NCBI GenBank assembly: GCA_038230415.1 | Contig: JBBRNH010000084.1 | Location: 1-26,926, forward strand | DNA length: 26,926 nt | Origin: JBBRNH01 sp038230415 | Lineage (GTDB): Bacteria; Bacteroidota; Bacteroidia; Cytophagales; Spirosomataceae | Reading direction: 5' to 3' | Part shown: positions 22,929 through 26,926 of the stretch, one piece after another | How positions within the stretch are numbered: position 1 is the first letter of the stretch | Layout: the number at the start of each line of letters is the position of its first letter | Notes under the pieces: model-generated | What the model saw: only the letters and a program-made list of their open reading frames with translations | Told to the model about the DNA's origin: nothing | Databases searched by the model: none | Program-made: the position numbers and the translations under genes

Positions 22929-25496
22929 GTGAAAATCCCTTACATCCTGCTGGTTGCCTGCTTATTTTTAGTTCGTGTGTCTGCTACCGCGCAGGTTCCC
23001 TACGGCCCGGCGCGGCCCGTTGCGGCTGGCGAAATCCTGCTCAATCTCAAAAAGCTCAACGTGGTTGGCTCCGTATTGTACGTGGCCGCCCATCCCGATG
23101 ACGAAAACACGCTGCTGCTGGCCTATTTTGCCAAAGAACGGCTCCTGAAAACGGGCTACCTCTCCCTCACGCGGGGCGACGGCGGGCAGAACCTCATCGG
23201 CACCGAGCAGGGTGAATACGTCGGCATTATCCGCACGCAGGAGCTTTTGGCCGCCCGGCGCGTTGACGGCCCGGAACAGTTTTTCAGCCGCGCCTACGAT
23301 TTCGGATTTTCTAAATCAACCGACGAGGCCGTGCAAACCTGGGGGCGCGATAAAGTGCTGGCCGATGTGGTCTGGCGCATTCGGCAGTTCAGGCCCGACG
23401 TGATTATCACCCGCTTTCCGCCCGATGCCCGCGCCGGTCACGGCCACCACAGCGCGTCGGGATTTCTGGCCGAGGAAGCGTTTAAGATAGCCGCCGACCC
23501 CACTAAATTCCCCGAACAACTCGCGCTCGTGAAGCCCTGGCAACCCAAGCGAATCATGTGGAACGTGTTTATCCCGAACGCGTTTCTGAGCACCAAACGC
23601 CCCGACGAGCCGGGTAATCTCATCGGTATCGAAACGGGATTGTATAACCCGTTGCTGGGCAAAAGCTACGGCGAGATAGCCGCCGAGAGCCGCAGTCAGC
23701 ACAAGAGTCAGGGCTTTGGCGTGCCGGCCAACCGCAACACCCGCGTTGATTATTTGGTGACGAAAGCGGGCGATCCCGTTACCAAAGACCCGTTCGATGG
23801 CATTGATCTGACCTGGAAACGCATCCCCAAAAGTGCCGCCGTGCAGACGCTGGTGAATCAGGTAATTGATGGGTTCAAAGCCGAGAACCCGGCGGCATCG
23901 GTGCCAAAACTCATCGAGTTGCTCAAAGCCCTGAATCAGTTGGATGCCGGTGACGAGTACGTGAGTAAGAAAAAGCTTGAGGTTGGTCAGGTCATTCAGC
24001 AGTGCCTCGGCCTGTGGTTCGAGACCAACCCCGCCGACTATGCCGCTACGCCCGGCGAACGGCTGAAAGTGACTACGAGCGTAGTGTTGCGGGCCGACGC
24101 TTCGGTTAAACTTCTGACCATCAGCTATCCCGCCTTAGGAAAAGACAGCGCCCTGAACATCAGCCTGAAACAGAACGAGTTAGTGCAGTTGCCCACTACC
24201 GTTATGATACCGGCTAACCAGAAAATCTCGCAACCGTACTGGCTCGAAAAACCCGTTGAGAAGGGTGTATTTCAGGTTTCGGAGCAGCGGCTCATCGGCC
24301 TGCCCGAAAATCCGGCGGCTCTCAGCACCAATTTCACGTTTGAGGTTTCGGGCCAGAAAATCACCTTCAGCCGCCCGTTTCTGTACAAATCAACCGACCC
24401 CGTTGATGGCGAAACCTACCGCCCGTTTGTGGTGCAGCCCGCCGTGATGATCAACTTAGCCGAGAAGGTCTATGCCTTCTCTGATGCCCCTGCCCCCACT
24501 GCCCCCCTCGAAGCAGGCAGCAGCGCAAGCCCGCCCAATCCGTTTCGGCCCGTTGAGATGGTGCTCAAAGCGGGCCGCGCCAACGTATCGGGAACGGTTC
24601 GGCTGGCCGTGCCGGATGGCTGGCGCGTGCAGCCCGAACAGACCACGTTTACCCTGAAAACCAAAGGCGAAGAAACCCGGATGACCTTTGCGATTGCGCC
24701 CGGCGAAAAAGCCGCCAACGGAGCCCTTCGCGCCCTTGCCATCACCGAAAGCGGCACCTTTACGCAGGGCGTTCGGCTGGTAGAATACAAGCACATTCCG
24801 ACCCAGACCACGTTCCCTACTGCCGAGGCCAAACTGCTCAAACTCGACGTGAAGGTTACGGCCCGCAACATCGGCTACATCATGGGCGCGGGCGACGAAG
24901 TACCCACCGCACTCCGGCAGATGGGCTGCACGGTAACGCTGCTGGGCCGCGCCGAACTCGCCAACGACCTCGCGCCGTTTGATGCGATTGTGGTGGGCGT
25001 TCGGGCCTACAACACCGAAGATTACCTGAAATTTTATCAGGATAAACTCATGGAATACGTCAAAAACGGCGGCACGATGGTGGTGCAATACGCCACGCCG
25101 GGCGGTTTTGTGAATCAGGGCGGCATGAAGGTTGCCCAGATTGGGCCGTACCCGATCACCATTGGCCGCGACCGCGTGACCGAAGAAGATGCGAAAATGA
25201 CGTTCCTGAACCCGAATCACCCGCTGTTGAACCGGCCCAACAAGATCACCGAAGCCGACTTTGATGGCTGGATTCAGGAGCGCGGCATTTATTTTGCCCA
25301 GGACTGGGACCGGAATTACGAGCCTATTTTCAGCAGTCACGATGCCAGCGAAGCCGAAAAACAGGGTAGCTTGCTATACGCCAAGTATGGCCGGGGCCAC
25401 TTTATGTACACCGGGCTGGTGTTTTTCCGGGAGTTACCCGCCGGGGTTCCGGGGGCATACCGGCTGTTTGCCAACCTGATTTCGGCGGGAAAATAG
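22929..25496 (+). CDS. Exported PIG-L/LmbE-family deacetylase with C-terminal amidotransferase-like domain
   Basis: From GTG 22929 the protein is 855 residues. No ATG is available, and a TTG two codons upstream is less likely. A signal peptide covers residues 1-22 (MKIPYILLVACLFL...ATAQ). The PIG-L domain spans about 45-300, with AHPDDE at 54-59 and HGHH at 171-174 giving the zinc ligands and catalytic Asp of N-acetylglucosaminide-type de-N-acetylases. A beta-rich middle part (about 370-630) follows. A C-terminal ThuA/class I amidotransferase-like domain reads IGYIMGAGDEVPTALRQMG, FDAIVVGVRAYN and YVKNGGTMVVQYATPGG. The family is common in Bacteroidota as an exported protein of unknown substrate; a GlcNAc-type sugar is the usual guess. 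It has its own promoter and lies next to, not inside, the glucuronate array. Confidence 0.88.
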   Translation: MKIPYILLVACLFLVRVSATAQVPYGPARPVAAGEILLNLKKLNVVGSVLYVAAHPDDENTLLLAYFAKERLLKTGYLSLTRGDGGQNLIGTEQGEYVGIIRTQELLAARRVDGPEQFFSRAYDFGFSKSTDEAVQTWGRDKVLADVVWRIRQFRPDVIITRFPPDARAGHGHHSASGFLAEEAFKIAADPTKFPEQLALVKPWQPKRIMWNVFIPNAFLSTKRPDEPGNLIGIETGLYNPLLGKSYGEIAAESRSQHKSQGFGVPANRNTRVDYLVTKAGDPVTKDPFDGIDLTWKRIPKSAAVQTLVNQVIDGFKAENPAASVPKLIELLKALNQLDAGDEYVSKKKLEVGQVIQQCLGLWFETNPADYAATPGERLKVTTSVVLRADASVKLLTISYPALGKDSALNISLKQNELVQLPTTVMIPANQKISQPYWLEKPVEKGVFQVSEQRLIGLPENPAALSTNFTFEVSGQKITFSRPFLYKSTDPVDGETYRPFVVQPAVMINLAEKVYAFSDAPAPTAPLEAGSSASPPNPFRPVEMVLKAGRANVSGTVRLAVPDGWRVQPEQTTFTLKTKGEETRMTFAIAPGEKAANGALRALAITESGTFTQGVRLVEYKHIPTQTTFPTAEAKLLKLDVKVTARNIGYIMGAGDEVPTALRQMGCTVTLLGRAELANDLAPFDAIVVGVRAYNTEDYLKFYQDKLMEYVKNGGTMVVQYATPGGFVNQGGMKVAQIGPYPITIGRDRVTEEDAKMTFLNPNHPLLNRPNKITEADFDGWIQERGIYFAQDWDRNYEPIFSSHDASEAEKQGSLLYAKYGRGHFMYTGLVFFRELPAGVPGAYRLFANLISAGK

Positions 25497-25505
25497 GGGG
25501 TCAAT

Positions 25506-25569
25506 AACCCGGCCCAATGGGGACAGCAGCCCGGCTCGGTTGGGATTACTGCCCCCATTGGGCCGGGTT
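25506..25569. terminator. Bidirectional hairpin between PIG-L and pyrE genes
   Basis: AACCCGGCCCAATGGGG at 25506-25522 pairs perfectly with its complement at 25553-25569 (17 bp), around a 30-base loop. The right arm ends in TTTT on the plus strand. The right arm lies inside the last codons of pyrE (ENPAQW), so the hairpin doubles as coding DNA. It probably ends transcription of the convergent genes from both sides. Confidence 0.75.
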
Positions 25570-26169
25570 TTCGCGCCAGGCCGTGAGCAAATCCAGTGCC
25601 GTAGCCGGAATATAATCAAGGGTTTGGGCTTCCTGAATCAGGCTTTCGTAGTTGCTCAGGCACACTAACCGCACGTCTTTCTCGGCAAAGTTTTCGGTAG
25701 CAATGGCAAAGCCGTAGGTAAAAATAGCCACCATGCCCAGCACCTCGGCCCCGGCAGCCCGCAGCGCATCAACCACCTTGAGCGAACTGCCCCCGGTCGA
25801 GATCAAATCCTCGATCACGACTACGCGCTGATTGGGCAGCAGCTCCCCCTCGATCTGATTGGTCATACCATGTTTTTTGGGTTCGGGCCGAACGTAACAA
25901 AACGGCAAACCGAGCGCATCGGCCACCAATACGCCCTGCGGAATACCCGCCGTTGCCACGCCCGCAATGGTCTCAACGTCAGCAAATTGCTGGCGAATCG
26001 CATCGGCTAAGGCGTGTTTGATAAATGTCCGGGCATCGGGGTGCGAGAGCGCGATGCGGTTGTCGCAATAAATGGGCGACCGCCACCCCGAACTCCACGT
26101 GAAGGGTTGGTGGGGGCGCAGTTGAACGGCTTTAACAGCAAGGAGAATACGGGCAATTTCCTGATTCAT
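25546..26169 (-). CDS. pyrE: Orotate phosphoribosyltransferase
   Basis: From ATG 26169 the protein is 207 residues, the normal PyrE length; a TTG at 26190 would add 7 residues without family support. It makes orotidine 5'-monophosphate from orotate and PRPP in pyrimidine synthesis. Family blocks are FTWSSGWRSPIYCDNR (residues 23-38), AGVATAGIPQG near 69-79, VRPEPKKHG near 93-101 and the PRPP-binding VVVIEDLISTGGSS at 116-129. It is convergent with the PIG-L gene and divergent from the peroxiredoxin. A housekeeping gene; it marks the end of the accessory region. Its last residues lie within a hairpin arm. Confidence 0.96.
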   Translation of the reverse strand: MNQEIARILLAVKAVQLRPHQPFTWSSGWRSPIYCDNRIALSHPDARTFIKHALADAIRQQFADVETIAGVATAGIPQGVLVADALGLPFCYVRPEPKKHGMTNQIEGELLPNQRVVVIEDLISTGGSSLKVVDALRAAGAEVLGMVAIFTYGFAIATENFAEKDVRLVCLSNYESLIQEAQTLDYIPATALDLLTAWRENPAQWGQ

Positions 26170-26282
26170 TAGTTCTGGATTGTCGCGCAAAAGTCGGTTT
26201 TTTTTGAACAGGCTGTTCCGAATTTCCCGCTCTGAGCCGAATTATATCGGCGTTGGCAACCGGCTTTGCTGAAAATAGACGC

Positions 26283-26290
26283 TACTTTTG
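26283..26290 (+). promoter_or_regulatory. Candidate -7 element of the peroxiredoxin promoter
   Basis: TACTTTTG is an exact match to TAnnTTTG, 31 bases before the start codon. The best upstream TTTG (26265-26268) is only 14 bases away, shorter than the usual spacing, so the -33 part is unclear. Confidence 0.5.
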
Positions 26291-26321
26291 CGGACAAATT
26301 AACCCAAAAACGTCCCGTATC

Positions 26322-26777
26322 ATGGCACTCCAACCCGGCCAGAAAGCCCCCGATTTCACGCTCTTCAGCAGCGACAAAAAACCCGTATCCCTGTCCGATT
26401 ACAGCGGCAAAAATGTGGTGATGCTGTTTTTTCCAATGGCCTTCACGAGTGTGTGCACCGCCGAACTCTGCGAAATGCGGGACAACATTGCCACCTACAC
26501 CAACCTGAACGCGGAGGTTGTCGGTATTTCTGTTGATTCGCCGTTTACGCTGGCTAAATTTAAAGAAGAGCAGGCACTGCCGTTCCCGTTGCTGTCTGAC
26601 TTTAACAAAGAAGTCTCAACTGAATACGGCTCGCTCTACGAAACCTTCGCTTTTGGCATGAATGGTGTGAGCAAACGGTCAGCGTTTGTGGTTGACGGTC
26701 AGGGTGTTATCCAATACGCCGAGGTACTGGAAAACGCCGGAGAAGTCCCTAATTTTGCCGGGATTCAGGAAGCCTAA
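26322..26777 (+). CDS. Peroxiredoxin, AhpE/BCP type
   Basis: From ATG 26322 the protein is 151 residues, one thioredoxin-fold domain, cytoplasmic. The peroxidatic site is FFPMAFTSVC (the PxxxTxxC motif with Cys45), followed by TAELC, so a second Cys lies at 50. This C-x4-C spacing matches the resolving Cys of bacterioferritin comigratory protein (PrxQ), while PMAFTSVCTAELCEMRD also recalls AhpE. It reduces hydrogen peroxide and organic peroxides with thiol donors. DFTLFSSDKKPVSLSDYSGKNVVMLFF and VVGISVDSPFTLAKFKEE are further family blocks. Earlier in-frame starts (from 26253) lie before the -7 element and are rejected. Probably unrelated in function to the sugar genes. Confidence 0.92.
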   Translation: MALQPGQKAPDFTLFSSDKKPVSLSDYSGKNVVMLFFPMAFTSVCTAELCEMRDNIATYTNLNAEVVGISVDSPFTLAKFKEEQALPFPLLSDFNKEVSTEYGSLYETFAFGMNGVSKRSAFVVDGQGVIQYAEVLENAGEVPNFAGIQEA

Positions 26778-26780
26778 GTT

Positions 26781-26815
26781 AGTGGTAAGTGATTAGTGGC
26801 AAGTGGTTAGTGCGG
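26781..26815. repeat. Five heptamers of the AGTGGTT type
   Basis: AGTGGTA, AGTGATT, AGTGGCA, AGTGGTT and AGTGCGG follow each other directly 3 bases after the peroxiredoxin stop codon. Same unit length and similar sequence as the arrays at 18222 and 19295. Confidence 0.7.
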
Positions 26816-26926
26816 TGCCCCCGGGGGGGTGGTGGGTTTGGGCCCCCCGCGTTTGGGGGGGGCCCCCAACCCCCCCCCCGCCCGCCCCCACCCCCCCCAG
26901 GATATTGTGTACAAACAATTTATAAA
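26816..26926. other. G/C homopolymer-rich tail, no gene seen
   Basis: Bases to about 26899 are almost only runs of G or C (up to ten in a row) with partial inverted symmetry, for example GGGTTTGGG and CCCCCAACCCCC. Then comes a short AT-rich end. It resembles a badly resolved long hairpin repeat of the kind at 2985-3088. No coding potential is visible. Confidence 0.6.

Noticed and set aside
24456..25340. A 294-codon open frame on the minus strand inside the PIG-L gene
   Set aside because: It is antisense to a well-supported gene with motifs and promoter, has a low-complexity composition (many Gly, Arg, His, Val), and matches no family. It is a by-product of G+C-rich codon use.
1..26926. tRNA, rRNA or riboswitch genes
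   Set aside because: I saw no cloverleaf, rRNA-like or known riboswitch sequence in the gaps; almost all gaps are short and filled with inverted repeats or promoter-like DNA.

Overview
The window reads as chromosomal DNA from a member of the Bacteroidota, most likely a Cytophagales bacterium of the Spirosoma type. The signs are a SusC/SusD pair, a Bacteroidota-type promoter (TTG-N18-TATCTTTG) before the PIG-L gene, few Shine-Dalgarno sites, G+C-rich coding DNA, several Tat-targeted Gfo/Idh/MocA proteins, and gene junctions filled with short inverted repeats. This placement comes from gene content, not from a database match.

Positions 1-17310 (all minus strand, read right to left) form one long, tightly packed array: two Gfo/Idh/MocA oxidoreductases, a ThuA-domain protein, SusC, SusD, an SDR fructuronate reductase, mannonate dehydratase (uxuA), glucuronate isomerase (uxaC), an ExuT-type MFS transporter, a TIM-barrel isomerase/epimerase, a third Gfo/Idh/MocA protein, a DUF6807 protein and the start of a GMC oxidoreductase. 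A separate minus-strand unit at 17576-19283 carries 2-keto-3-deoxygluconate kinase and KDPG aldolase. Together they encode the whole route glucuronate -> fructuronate -> mannonate -> KDG -> KDPG -> pyruvate + glyceraldehyde 3-phosphate, plus outer- and inner-membrane uptake. A divergent LacI-family regulator (19473-20489) is the obvious controller. A near-perfect 18-bp palindrome touches a candidate promoter ahead of the long array.

No recognisable glycoside hydrolase or polysaccharide lyase is visible. Instead there is a set of exported or periplasmic redox and TIM-barrel proteins, which suggests an oxidoreductive way of releasing glucuronate from glycosides. This is the best candidate for an undescribed function in the window.

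Positions 20490-22740 hold an AT-richer two-gene type II restriction-modification cassette (beta-class methyltransferase plus a PD-(D/E)XK nuclease, ATGA overlap). It is flanked by an 82-bp direct repeat made of the last 26 codons and stop of the lacI gene. The cassette therefore sits at the 3' end of lacI with a long target duplication or an imported gene tail, and the likely lacI terminator is left 2.3 kb away.

Positions 22868-26777 hold a large PIG-L deacetylase-type exported protein with its own promoter, then convergent pyrE and a divergent peroxiredoxin. The last ~150 bases contain a heptamer array and long G/C homopolymer runs that look like a difficult repeat or assembly noise.
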